From positions 1 through 14,086 of the forward strand of contig MTML01000005.1 of the NCBI GenBank assembly GCA_002011215.1: DNA of 14,086 bases, read 5' to 3'. Source of the DNA: Archaeoglobus sp. JdFR-24 (GTDB lineage: Archaea > Halobacteriota > Archaeoglobi > Archaeoglobales > Archaeoglobaceae). Shown here piece after piece: positions 7,690 to 14,086 of the stretch (position 1 is the stretch's first letter; the number at the start of each line of letters is the position of its first letter). Both the position numbers and the translations under genes were made by a program. The notes under the pieces were generated by a model that saw only the letters and a list, made by a program, of their open reading frames with translations, made no database searches and was not told where the DNA came from.

Positions 7690-9994
7690 AAATTTCCAGA
7701 ATTTATCGAGTTTAATTAATAAATTAAAAGAAGAAATTGAGAGTAAAGACTTTGCAAGATTTCCCGTTAGGTTTATTCTTGTGGAGGATTCCTCTAATTG
7801 GGGAGAACTCATAAAATTTTTGAATAGTTTTGTAAATACTACTATTCACCTATCTGAATACTGTAGTGCTGAAGATACGTATCCCGATCTAAATAGGGGA
7901 ATTTTGGACGCCATCGAATTATCTAAAGAAGGGAAAAGAGTTCTTTTAGTTCCATTAAGCGAAGTTTTTAGGATTGGTTCTCTCGATGAAATCACAGCCA
8001 AAATCTGTAGATTGGTTGAATTCCAAGCAGATCCAACAAAAAATGGAAGGCTTTATGTGCCATTATATTGTTTTAAGGGGCAATTTATTGAGATATGGGG
8101 CGAGTATTTTGACCAAATTAGGCTCTACCCACCTCTGATCCTTCAAAGCGAGCAAGAAAAAGTGGTCAATATTTGGGTAGTTAAAGAAAAAGAATTTCTT
8201 AGATGGTATAGCAATTTACCTATTAGATCAGGTTTTAGAGCCTTACTAAAAATGTGGGAGATAGGAAACATACCTGAACATCTATTAACTTACTCACACC
8301 TTTTATACAATTTAGCACCTAAGGTGACGGGAAAGGTAAACATCTCTCGTATCGAAAACTATAAGGATTTTTTGGATAAGCTATTGGCGATAGACGTCCC
8401 TATATCTTATTTAGAGGAGGAAAATAAATTTTGGAGAGAGTTAATTAGATTATTTTTGTCTTATAAATGCAATGCGTTTGAAGAATTAGTTAAAAAGAAA
8501 CTTAATGTCATTAGATTCTCAAAAGAAATTTTTTATAGATGGAAAGATTTAAATGACATTGATAAATGGCTGTTATTTTACTGGGGCAAAACTGAAATTC
8601 GAGATAAAAATACATATTTGTATTATGTATTAAATGACTCCAACAATTTTTCTGATTTTGAAAAAATGCTTTGGTTATCAATTTTGAATATTGAAAATAT
8701 TGAAACAAATCTTTTAAAAGAGAGAATCGATCTAATAACAAAAGTAGAGAGTAGTCCTCCAGTTGAATTCCTATCTGAAATTAAGGAAATTGTAGACCCA
8801 GTTAGGAAGATAACAATTCTTAGCGGAACCAGTGAGATTGAAAGGGTAGAAGCAATAAAGTGTTTAAGTCGATACTTAAAAGATGTAGAAAGTTCGGAAA
8901 TTGAAATCTTCGAATTTATTAAAATAATATTTCCCGAACTTTACTATTATTTAACTATCCCTCCTTTGGAAAATGAAAAACTTAGTGAATATCTAAAAGA
9001 ATACATCTATGCTAAAGTGTGTAACCAACTAACAGAAAAACTTCGTAAACTTTCTGGTGATATGGTTAAAGACAATATAGTATTATACTTCCCCACCAGA
9101 AACAGTATTATTGAAAAATATAGCAATTATCCTCAAGTTTGGATAGATGGATTGGGAATTGAGTGGATTGGGCTACTTTATGGTCTTCTACGAGCCAAAT
9201 ATAGAGATTGTAGTATAAGTTTTGAGATAACCCGAGCGAATTTACCAACCACGACAGAATTCAATACAATACCGAAAAGTATCGAAGTAAAAGAATTCTG
9301 TCTTGACCATATATATCATTCATATAACTACAAATTTCCAGAAAGTATGCTAAAAGAATTTGAATGTATAAAAAGCATTCTTGAGAAAATAGATTTTATT
9401 TTACAAACCAGTAATAAAGTTGTTATAACCTCAGATCACGGGTCAACCCGTTTTTCTGGTTGGACAGATGAAAAAATTACAAAACCAAATGGTGCTGAAG
9501 TCGAAAGATATGGTAGATACGTTATATCATCCAACAAACCTAAAGATTTGACAAGCGAATATAGTGAATACTATATGGAGAAACATAATGGCAAGTACTT
9601 CCTCATGTCCAAGTCCCATAAAAATTTCGATGGTGGTAAAAAAGTACATGGAGAGAATCACGGAGGGGCAACGGTTGAAGAGGCTCTAATTCCAGTTATA
9701 ACAATCTCAAAAGTTGAGGATGTAGAGCTAAAAATCGAAATTGAAAGTGATAGATTACCTCTTTTGAAACCCATATTGAGAACCAAAGTACACCCTCCAG
9801 TAGATCGGGTTCAGTTAAGAATTCTAAATAGAGTAATTATTGGTAGGCAAGTCGACAACGAAAACTGGGAATTTAATCTCAAATCTCTAAAACTTAATCC
9901 AGGTAAATATACCGTAATTTTTGATCTACCAATTGGTTCCGAAGAAAAAATAATAACTATAAAAGGTGGTATGGAAGAAGAAGAACTACTGTGA
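7670..9994 (+). CDS. pglZ: BREX PglZ: alkaline phosphatase-superfamily protein
   Basis: PglZ is the signature protein of BREX/Pgl systems and has an alkaline-phosphatase-like fold; metal-dependent nuclease or phosphodiesterase activity has been reported for some members. In the 774-aa product chosen here the core motifs are VWIDGLGIEW (490-499, metal-ligand Asp493), LPTTTEF (525-531, candidate Thr nucleophile), ITSDHGSTRF (586-595, Asp589/His590) and HGENHGGATVEEALIPV (660-676, His664). The first ~470 residues are helical and poorly conserved. The C-terminal ~100 residues are strand-rich. The frame is open back to a TTG at 7628. The ATG at 7670 is preferred because GAGAGG (7655-7660) lies at proper spacing, giving a 20-nt overlap with brxC. 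The metal-binding motifs look intact, so an active enzyme is expected. Confidence 0.85.
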   Translation: MQKEKIENFQNLSSLINKLKEEIESKDFARFPVRFILVEDSSNWGELIKFLNSFVNTTIHLSEYCSAEDTYPDLNRGILDAIELSKEGKRVLLVPLSEVFRIGSLDEITAKICRLVEFQADPTKNGRLYVPLYCFKGQFIEIWGEYFDQIRLYPPLILQSEQEKVVNIWVVKEKEFLRWYSNLPIRSGFRALLKMWEIGNIPEHLLTYSHLLYNLAPKVTGKVNISRIENYKDFLDKLLAIDVPISYLEEENKFWRELIRLFLSYKCNAFEELVKKKLNVIRFSKEIFYRWKDLNDIDKWLLFYWGKTEIRDKNTYLYYVLNDSNNFSDFEKMLWLSILNIENIETNLLKERIDLITKVESSPPVEFLSEIKEIVDPVRKITILSGTSEIERVEAIKCLSRYLKDVESSEIEIFEFIKIIFPELYYYLTIPPLENEKLSEYLKEYIYAKVCNQLTEKLRKLSGDMVKDNIVLYFPTRNSIIEKYSNYPQVWIDGLGIEWIGLLYGLLRAKYRDCSISFEITRANLPTTTEFNTIPKSIEVKEFCLDHIYHSYNYKFPESMLKEFECIKSILEKIDFILQTSNKVVITSDHGSTRFSGWTDEKITKPNGAEVERYGRYVISSNKPKDLTSEYSEYYMEKHNGKYFLMSKSHKNFDGGKKVHGENHGGATVEEALIPVITISKVEDVELKIEIESDRLPLLKPILRTKVHPPVDRVQLRILNRVIIGRQVDNENWEFNLKSLKLNPGKYTVIFDLPIGSEEKIITIKGGMEEEELL

Positions 9995-10008
9995 GGTTAC
10001 TGTGAGGT
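9987..10008 (+). repeat. Perfect tandem duplication of 11 bp across the pglZ stop and brxL ribosome site
   Basis: TACTGTGAGGT occurs twice without a gap (9987-9997 and 9998-10008). The first copy contains the pglZ stop TGA (9992-9994). The second provides the GAGGTG Shine-Dalgarno site (10004-10009) for the brxL ATG at 10016. With one copy, stop codon and ribosome site would coincide; the duplication separates them by 11 nt. Confidence 0.9.
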
Positions 10009-10015
10009 GTTTCGA

Positions 10016-11464
10016 ATGAATGACAAACTCGGTGAAAAAATTAAAACAATATTCCCTGTGGAAAGTGTTTATAAGGACCCTAAAACATCAAAGTTTTTTT
10101 CAACCCTAAATATCCCATCATACTTAAGAGATTGGCTTTTGAAAAAGTTTTCAGTCGGTAATAGTATTGATCTTGATCGGATTAAAGACTTTATACAAAA
10201 TAAAATACCGAGGAAAGAACATACACAGTTGATTAGAGATAAGCTCATAAATAGGCAAGAGAAAGTAGATATTTTGGCTAAGATCATTGTGGAATACGAT
10301 ATTTCCACTGGTGAAGCTCTAATTTCGTTACCTGAGTTGGGCATACCAGATAAAAAACATCAAGCTAGAATTGAGAATCATCTTATTGATAAACATGGAA
10401 ACGAGCTATTGTCCTTAGAAGGGGCATGGGGTGTTATTTCCTTAGAATGGAGAGTCGAGAGACTTCCTGGAAAAAAGAGGGAGGAAGGAAGGATTATTTG
10501 TGTTGACTTTAAACCGTTTAAACCATATCGGATAAGCCTTGATTATTATAGGGAAGCAAGAAAGGAATTTACTACAAGTGAGTGGATTGATGTAATTTTA
10601 AAGGCCATGGACTATAATCCAGAGGGATTTATTAACGAAAAACAAAAGCTATGGATGATAAGCAGAATCCTACCGTTTGTAGAAAAAAGGGTGAACCTTA
10701 TAGAACTTGCCCCAAAGGGAACAGGAAAATCATATGTCTATTCACAACTTAGTAAATACGGGTGGCTCATAAGTGGTGGGAGTGTTTCAAGAGCAAAACT
10801 GTTTTACGACTTAAATCGTCGGAAACAGGGGCTCGTCAGTAGATATGATTTTGTAGTATTAGACGAGGTCCAGACAATAAGTTTTCCAGATAAGGATGAA
10901 ATCAGAGGTGCACTTAAAGGATATTTAGAGACAGGTGAATATCGAGTTGGTGATCAGAGAGGAGTTGGTGAAGCCAGTTTAGTTGTATTAGGCAATGTTC
11001 CCTACGAATACCAAAGTGACAATGAAAAAATTTTCACAACATTACCAGATGTTTTTCAGGAATCTGCTTTGATAGATAGGTTTCATGGCTTCATAAAAGG
11101 TTGGGAGCTTCCAAGAGTAAAAGAGGGTATGAAAGCAAATGGGTGGGCACTTAATGTCGAATATTTCACTGAAGTCTTACACCTGCTGAGAGATGAACTA
11201 TATTATAGGGCTACTGTGGACAAGATATTGGATGTTCCTAAAACTGCAGACACACGGGACGTTGAAGCAATTAAAAGACTCGCAACGGGTTTTCTGAAGT
11301 TATTGTTCCCACATGTAGTGAATATAGAAGATATTACAAGAGAAGAATTTGAAAAATATTGTCTGTTGCCAGCTATGGAAATGAGGGGTTTTATTCGAAA
11401 GCAATTGAACTTGATGGATAAAGAATACTCCAAACTATTACCAGAATTAAAGGTAAGATTGTAA
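10016..11464 (+). CDS. brxL: BREX BrxL: AAA+ ATPase, short form lacking the Lon-like C-terminal domain
   Basis: BrxL is the Lon-like AAA+ protein of BREX types 1 and 4; characterised members form rings on DNA. In this 482-aa product the N-terminal ~200 residues form the BrxL-specific region (for example ISLPELGIPDKKHQARIENH, then LEGAWG). The ATPase core follows, with Walker A APKGTGKS (232-239), Walker B FVVLDEV (279-285), sensor VVLGNV (323-328) and an arginine-finger-like IDRFHGF (353-359). The protein stops about 120 residues later. Family members are usually around 650-700 aa and end in a Lon-protease-like domain, which is absent here. No trace of it appears in the next 70 nt. The ATG at 10016 is preferred over the GTG at 10007 because GAGGTG (10004-10009) sits 6 nt before it. 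It is the last gene of the operon. Confidence 0.85.
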   Translation: MNDKLGEKIKTIFPVESVYKDPKTSKFFSTLNIPSYLRDWLLKKFSVGNSIDLDRIKDFIQNKIPRKEHTQLIRDKLINRQEKVDILAKIIVEYDISTGEALISLPELGIPDKKHQARIENHLIDKHGNELLSLEGAWGVISLEWRVERLPGKKREEGRIICVDFKPFKPYRISLDYYREARKEFTTSEWIDVILKAMDYNPEGFINEKQKLWMISRILPFVEKRVNLIELAPKGTGKSYVYSQLSKYGWLISGGSVSRAKLFYDLNRRKQGLVSRYDFVVLDEVQTISFPDKDEIRGALKGYLETGEYRVGDQRGVGEASLVVLGNVPYEYQSDNEKIFTTLPDVFQESALIDRFHGFIKGWELPRVKEGMKANGWALNVEYFTEVLHLLRDELYYRATVDKILDVPKTADTRDVEAIKRLATGFLKLLFPHVVNIEDITREEFEKYCLLPAMEMRGFIRKQLNLMDKEYSKLLPELKVRL

Positions 11465-11535
11465 ACATTCGTAGATGTCTTTTCACTATGTAATTTATCC
11501 AAAAAATGAAAAAAATAATATTGTAGAAATAGAAA

Positions 11536-11878
11536 TCAACTATATTTTAGTGATTGCCTAGCTCTAAAAATTTCTAATAATTTGTGTGGACTTTGAGTCA
11601 TGTAATCTGCCTCTTCTTTTCTCCTTTCAAAAAAAAATTCCTATCCGCATAAGCAGCATAAACCGCTATCATTCCAAGCCTCTTTCATGCTTCGATATCC
11701 CTCCTTATACTATCTCCAACAAGAACTGCCTCCTCTGGCTTAACTCCAAGCTTTTTCATGGGGTAAAATGCTGAAGTTGTGCTCGGATTTTCTTTTTCCC
11801 TGCCATTATCTGTCTGATTATCTTTCCTTTAAATTTAAATAAATCTTCTGAGAATCGAGATCTAAAATCATTCGTTAA
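11536..11878 (-). pseudogene. Broken HAD-superfamily hydrolase
   Basis: The roughly 490-nt gap after brxL holds a decayed HAD-family phosphatase gene on the minus strand. In order from its 5' side, pieces read LTNDFRSRFSEDLFKFKGKI (from about 11878), then, in another frame, GREKENPS and KKLGVKPEEAVLVGDSIRRD. The latter carries the family's motif III lysine region and the motif IV GDSxxxD region. An in-frame TGA at 11685-11687 follows. The frame then continues with KRLGMIAVYAAYADRN, breaks in a run of nine A/T pairs (11629-11637), and resumes as EEADYMTQSPHKLLEIF to a stop at 11536-11538. One stop and at least two frameshifts make a functional product unlikely. The motif I aspartate end is not recognisable. 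The remainder of the gap (11465-11535) shows no gene. Confidence 0.75.
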
Positions 11879-11927
11879 GTTACACAATCAATTTGATCAG
11901 TATTTCTTCTTCAACTATATATTTTCT

Positions 11928-11943
11928 ATTTTAAAAAATATTG
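11928..11943 (-). terminator. Possible oligo-T terminator after the 326-aa gene
   Basis: Some 12-27 nt after the stop of the 326-aa gene, the minus strand reads CAATATTTTTTAAAAT. It contains six consecutive T (11938-11933). Archaeal RNA polymerase often stops at such runs without a hairpin. The region is AT-rich, so the call is weak. Confidence 0.25.
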
Positions 11944-11954
11944 TTATAAAGCAC

Positions 11955-12935
11955 TCAGGTTTTATAGATGGTCTCTATCCTATCAAATTCTGACTCTATT
12001 GACTTTTTTCTGTATTCTCTCAGATACTTTGTGACATTTCCACCTTTTGACACTAACCTTTTACACTCTTGATACATACCTTCATAATCTCCCATCTCGG
12101 CCAGATTAGTCATTCTTTTAAGCAAAACTTGAGCGGCTTTGCGAACCCACTTGGGGGTGTCTTTTGAAGCATCTTCAACTATCTCCTCTATAATACTAAG
12201 GATAGCAAATGCTTTTTCTTTATTGTATTTGAAATTAATGTTCAATGGCTTTATATCGTGGGAAAACGAAAATAAAGCCATATCTACTTGGGCTGGAGTC
12301 ATTTTACACATTTCAGCCAAGTTTCTAATAACTTTGAGGTATTCAAGATATTGCTTTGTCTTTATGGTTACATTGGTACTACTTTCAAAATCTTTGGCCA
12401 ATGGTTCAAGCAATCGCTCCTTAAAATACTCTCCTCCAGTGTTTGATAAAAGTGCCCAATTTCTATAATCGACTGTCCCATAAAGAGATGGATCAAGGAA
12501 ACGAAGAACTGCAGATACCATTTTTCTTGATTTATCGGTTCTCCCAAAACCATTTAGCTTTCCAATGAGATCAATTAGCTCTTCTTCGATTTCTCGACTG
12601 TAAGCATTTTTTAGAGTCTTTAAGAGCTTTATTGCATCGTCAATGGTAGATTTAATTTCATCTGGGTCGTTATTAACGACATTTCGTAAGGTCTCCATCA
12701 ATTCTTTGCTATGGGGGTTTTTCCATGCAGCAACCTTCAGTAAGAAAAGTGTATAAACGCTGAGATCAGTGAAAAAACCTTCACGAATCTTCTTACCCCA
12801 CTCTTCAAGTTCTTGGGTTAGTTGCCAATGATCTTTAGCAAAGATCTCTACTCTTTCAGGGAAAAGGTCAAGGTAATGCCTTAGAACCTTCTCTACTTCA
12901 CTTTTTCTGTTTAAATCAAGGTGTTTGAATTCCAT
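11955..12935 (-). CDS. Unrecognised 326-aa protein with a helix-hairpin-helix glycosylase-like segment
   Basis: The product is mainly helical, with no signal peptide or membrane segment. The informative stretch is residues 127-160. LNGFG (127-131) resembles the LPGVG hairpin of HhH-GPD DNA glycosylases, followed by a five-residue insertion. RKMVSAVL (137-144) aligns with RKTANVVL, which holds the catalytic lysine of endonuclease III. TVDYRNW (154-160) aligns with the VDTHV segment that holds the catalytic aspartate. Lys138 to Asp156 is 18 residues, the same as Lys120-Asp138 in E. coli Nth. No FeS-cluster cysteines follow. QVDMALFSF (216-224) is a second conserved-looking segment. GGTGAT (12944-12939) precedes the ATG, and only 8 nt separate it from the stop of the upstream gene, so the two are co-transcribed. 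Function is inferred: a DNA-base or DNA-end enzyme, or a non-catalytic DNA-binding relative. The CDS call is firm. Confidence 0.75.
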   Translation of the reverse strand: MEFKHLDLNRKSEVEKVLRHYLDLFPERVEIFAKDHWQLTQELEEWGKKIREGFFTDLSVYTLFLLKVAAWKNPHSKELMETLRNVVNNDPDEIKSTIDDAIKLLKTLKNAYSREIEEELIDLIGKLNGFGRTDKSRKMVSAVLRFLDPSLYGTVDYRNWALLSNTGGEYFKERLLEPLAKDFESSTNVTIKTKQYLEYLKVIRNLAEMCKMTPAQVDMALFSFSHDIKPLNINFKYNKEKAFAILSIIEEIVEDASKDTPKWVRKAAQVLLKRMTNLAEMGDYEGMYQECKRLVSKGGNVTKYLREYRKKSIESEFDRIETIYKT

Positions 12936-12943
12936 AAGATCAC

Positions 12944-13456
12944 CTATTGATATGTAAGCTCTTCAAACTGATGGATAATACTTATCGTGTACTTTGTTAA
13001 CCTGCTTTTTTTGGTAAACTCAGACCTCCTTACTTCCCCAGCCAAATAATCGTTCCATTTCTTATATACAATCCTAAAATCTTCTCTTGGAACGAATAAT
13101 TGTCTGCCATTATGAAGTGTACATTTTATAATCACTTTGCTGTGAGCTATCGCCTCAAAATCTTCTCCTAAGTATCCAGAGAAAACAGTCCAGTTTTTAA
13201 TCATTGTTGGTTTATCAAGTTTCTCAATGAGTCTTTCCCAGAATTTGTTGAACGGGATTTGCTTACCAACGAATTTTTTGTTAGTTGGTATCCTAATATT
13301 TCTGATTATTTCTTCTTCTATATCTTCAAAAGAATCTGAGTATATTACTGTGGTGCCATAATTTCCTTTTACAACCCACCCAAACTTCTTCCTTTCTGCA
13401 CTGACACCGTACCAATCTTCAAGTTCTCTTACTTCTAAAGGTTTATCTTTTTCCAT
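12944..13456 (-). CDS. Hypothetical 170-aa protein, first gene of the convergent two-gene unit
   Basis: I do not recognise the family. The protein is soluble and mixed alpha/beta in appearance. It begins with a charged segment, then LEDWYGV and FGWVVKGNYGTTVIYSDSF, which reads like two beta strands with a glycine turn. A helical middle (about 65-90) is followed by strands IAHSKVIIKCTL and RQLFVPREDFRIVY, and the C-terminus is basic. There is no CxxC pair or catalytic motif. The frame is open to a TTG at 13462. The ATG at 13456 is preferred because it lies about 30 nt from a TATA box, as at brxP. Its stop lies 8 nt before the next gene, which shares the transcript. A paired function with the glycosylase-like protein is plausible but unproven. 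Confidence 0.7.
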   Translation of the reverse strand: MEKDKPLEVRELEDWYGVSAERKKFGWVVKGNYGTTVIYSDSFEDIEEEIIRNIRIPTNKKFVGKQIPFNKFWERLIEKLDKPTMIKNWTVFSGYLGEDFEAIAHSKVIIKCTLHNGRQLFVPREDFRIVYKKWNDYLAGEVRRSEFTKKSRLTKYTISIIHQFEELTYQ

Positions 13457-13482
13457 ACTCAATTAATGGCTGAAAATTTAAT

Positions 13483-13497
13483 CTATATAATAGTTTC
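13483..13497 (-). promoter_or_regulatory. BRE/TATA promoter of the convergent two-gene unit (leaderless)
   Basis: On the minus strand GAAAC is followed within two bases by TTATATAG (13490-13483), a good archaeal BRE/TATA match. Its centre is about 30 nt before the ATG at 13456, and no Shine-Dalgarno site intervenes. This supports the ATG over the TTG at 13462 and predicts a leaderless transcript. Confidence 0.45.
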
Positions 13498-13520
13498 TTT
13501 AGGATAGATGATGGGGCAGT

Positions 13521-13814
13521 TTGAGAAATAATATATTTTTTCAAAAACTCAAAAAACCTATAGTGAAATGTTCCAAGTGTCACACTCGAGATGTGGCAGT
13601 AAACTTCCTTAACATGCATAAGCCAAGCAATCTGCTTGAGGTTTATGTAGCAGAGAGTGGGAACAGATTCTTCAAGCTCTACAATCTATATTTTGAGTTG
13701 CTTAAAATTTTGATTAAACTCCCAATTTACGCCGACAAGGAGGATTATCTACGTGGGAGCGATATGCAACAAGTTTACTCTGACAAAGAAGTCCAATATA
13801 GAGATTCACTATAG
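13521..13814 (+). CDS. Possible small hypothetical protein with one CxxC pair
   Basis: An open frame of up to 97 codons starts at TTG 13521, just after an in-frame TGA at 13509. It contains VKCSKCHTRD near residues 15-24, a single CxxC pair that could be half of a zinc site, and then a helical stretch (FKLYNLYFELLKILIK). No Shine-Dalgarno site or TATA box fits the TTG, and the first ATG is about 30 codons in. It runs opposite to both neighbours. It may be a fragment or a chance frame; no family is recognised. The rest of the gap between 13463 and 13839 shows nothing else. Confidence 0.3.
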   Translation: MRNNIFFQKLKKPIVKCSKCHTRDVAVNFLNMHKPSNLLEVYVAESGNRFFKLYNLYFELLKILIKLPIYADKEDYLRGSDMQQVYSDKEVQYRDSL

Positions 13815-13839
13815 CATGAATTGAGATTGAATTAAATAC

Positions 13840-14086
13840 TTAAACCAACTGTAGATGATGTTTGTTCTTCGATGTTAACTCAGATACATAAAAAATCTCA
13901 TTCCAAGCTTTCTCCAGCATCTTTTCGTAGTACTTGAAGTCAGGAGTCACTAAGGCATTTTCTTCGATTTCCCATTCAGGAATCACAACCCACCTTCTCG
14001 AATCGAGAACGACATAACCTACTTCCAAACCCGGCTGAATCTGTATGCCTTTCCTTTTGCAGTAATTCATCAGGTAAGCTTCAGGG
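13840..14086 (-). CDS. C-terminal end of a family B DNA polymerase-like protein, cut by the window edge
   Basis: The frame is open to the window edge, so the start lies outside; the ATG at 14070 is internal. KRKGIQIQPGLEVGYVVLD matches the thumb segment of archaeal family B polymerases, which reads like RGIKIRPGTVISYIVLK. PDFKYYEKMLEKAWNEIFYV matches the following DAEYYIENQVLPAVERIL helix. Between them the protein is shorter than classical PolB, and the end lacks the usual FGY tail. It may therefore be a divergent paralogue such as the PolB2 group. Palm-domain catalytic residues are not in the window, so activity cannot be judged. Together with rpa on the left edge it places the island among replication genes. 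Confidence 0.6.
   Translation of the reverse strand, partial: PEAYLMNYCKRKGIQIQPGLEVGYVVLDSRRWVVIPEWEIEENALVTPDFKYYEKMLEKAWNEIFYVSELTSKNKHHLQLV

Noticed and set aside
11586..11774. Plus-strand 62-codon frame
   Set aside because: It is the antisense shadow of the HAD pseudogene, which explains its length.
12139..12468. Plus-strand 109-codon frame inside the 326-aa gene
   Set aside because: Low-complexity product and no start signal; the opposite strand codes for a coherent protein with an SD site.
1..14086. CRISPR array, tRNA or rRNA genes, insertion sequence ends, att repeats
   Set aside because: I looked for spaced direct repeats, cloverleaf-like segments, transposase motifs and matching repeats at the island edges and found none.

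Overview
The window looks archaeal, most likely from a thermophilic euryarchaeote. The left edge carries the start of an archaeal replication protein A, and the right edge carries the C-terminal end of a family B DNA polymerase. Start signals are GGTG-type Shine-Dalgarno sites or BRE/TATA boxes about 30 nt before a leaderless ATG. Arginine is encoded almost entirely by AGA/AGG, and the DNA is AT-rich. The genus cannot be fixed by eye; Archaeoglobales or a relative is only a guess.

The core (810-11464, + strand) is a four-gene phage-defence operon whose order and domains match BREX type 4. brxP is a PP-loop PAPS-reductase-like enzyme with a ferredoxin insert and a DUF4007-like C-terminus. It is followed by brxC (1428-aa P-loop ATPase), pglZ (alkaline-phosphatase-fold protein) and brxL (AAA+ ATPase). 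There is no methyltransferase (pglX). BrxP resembles sulfur-inserting DndC-type enzymes, so any self-marking is more likely sulfur-based than methylation; this is inference. brxC, pglZ and brxL are tightly coupled, while brxP is separated from brxC by 277 nt. BrxL ends right after its ATPase core and lacks the usual Lon-like C-terminal domain.

Convergent to the BREX genes is a two-gene minus-strand unit (13456-11955) with its own leaderless promoter. The first gene (170 aa) is unrecognised. The second (326 aa) has a helix-hairpin-helix-like segment whose Lys138/Asp156 spacing equals the catalytic Lys/Asp spacing of endonuclease III-type DNA glycosylases. It is the most interesting candidate for something undescribed.

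The gaps hold gene debris. A frameshifted antitoxin-like remnant (about 499-680) lies left of brxP. A broken HAD-family hydrolase (about 11536-11878) lies between brxL and the 326-aa gene. A 24-codon echo of the DUF4007 start sits directly behind brxP. An 11-bp perfect tandem duplication spans the pglZ stop and the brxL ribosome site. The picture is a defence island inserted among replication genes, with decaying older genes at its seams.
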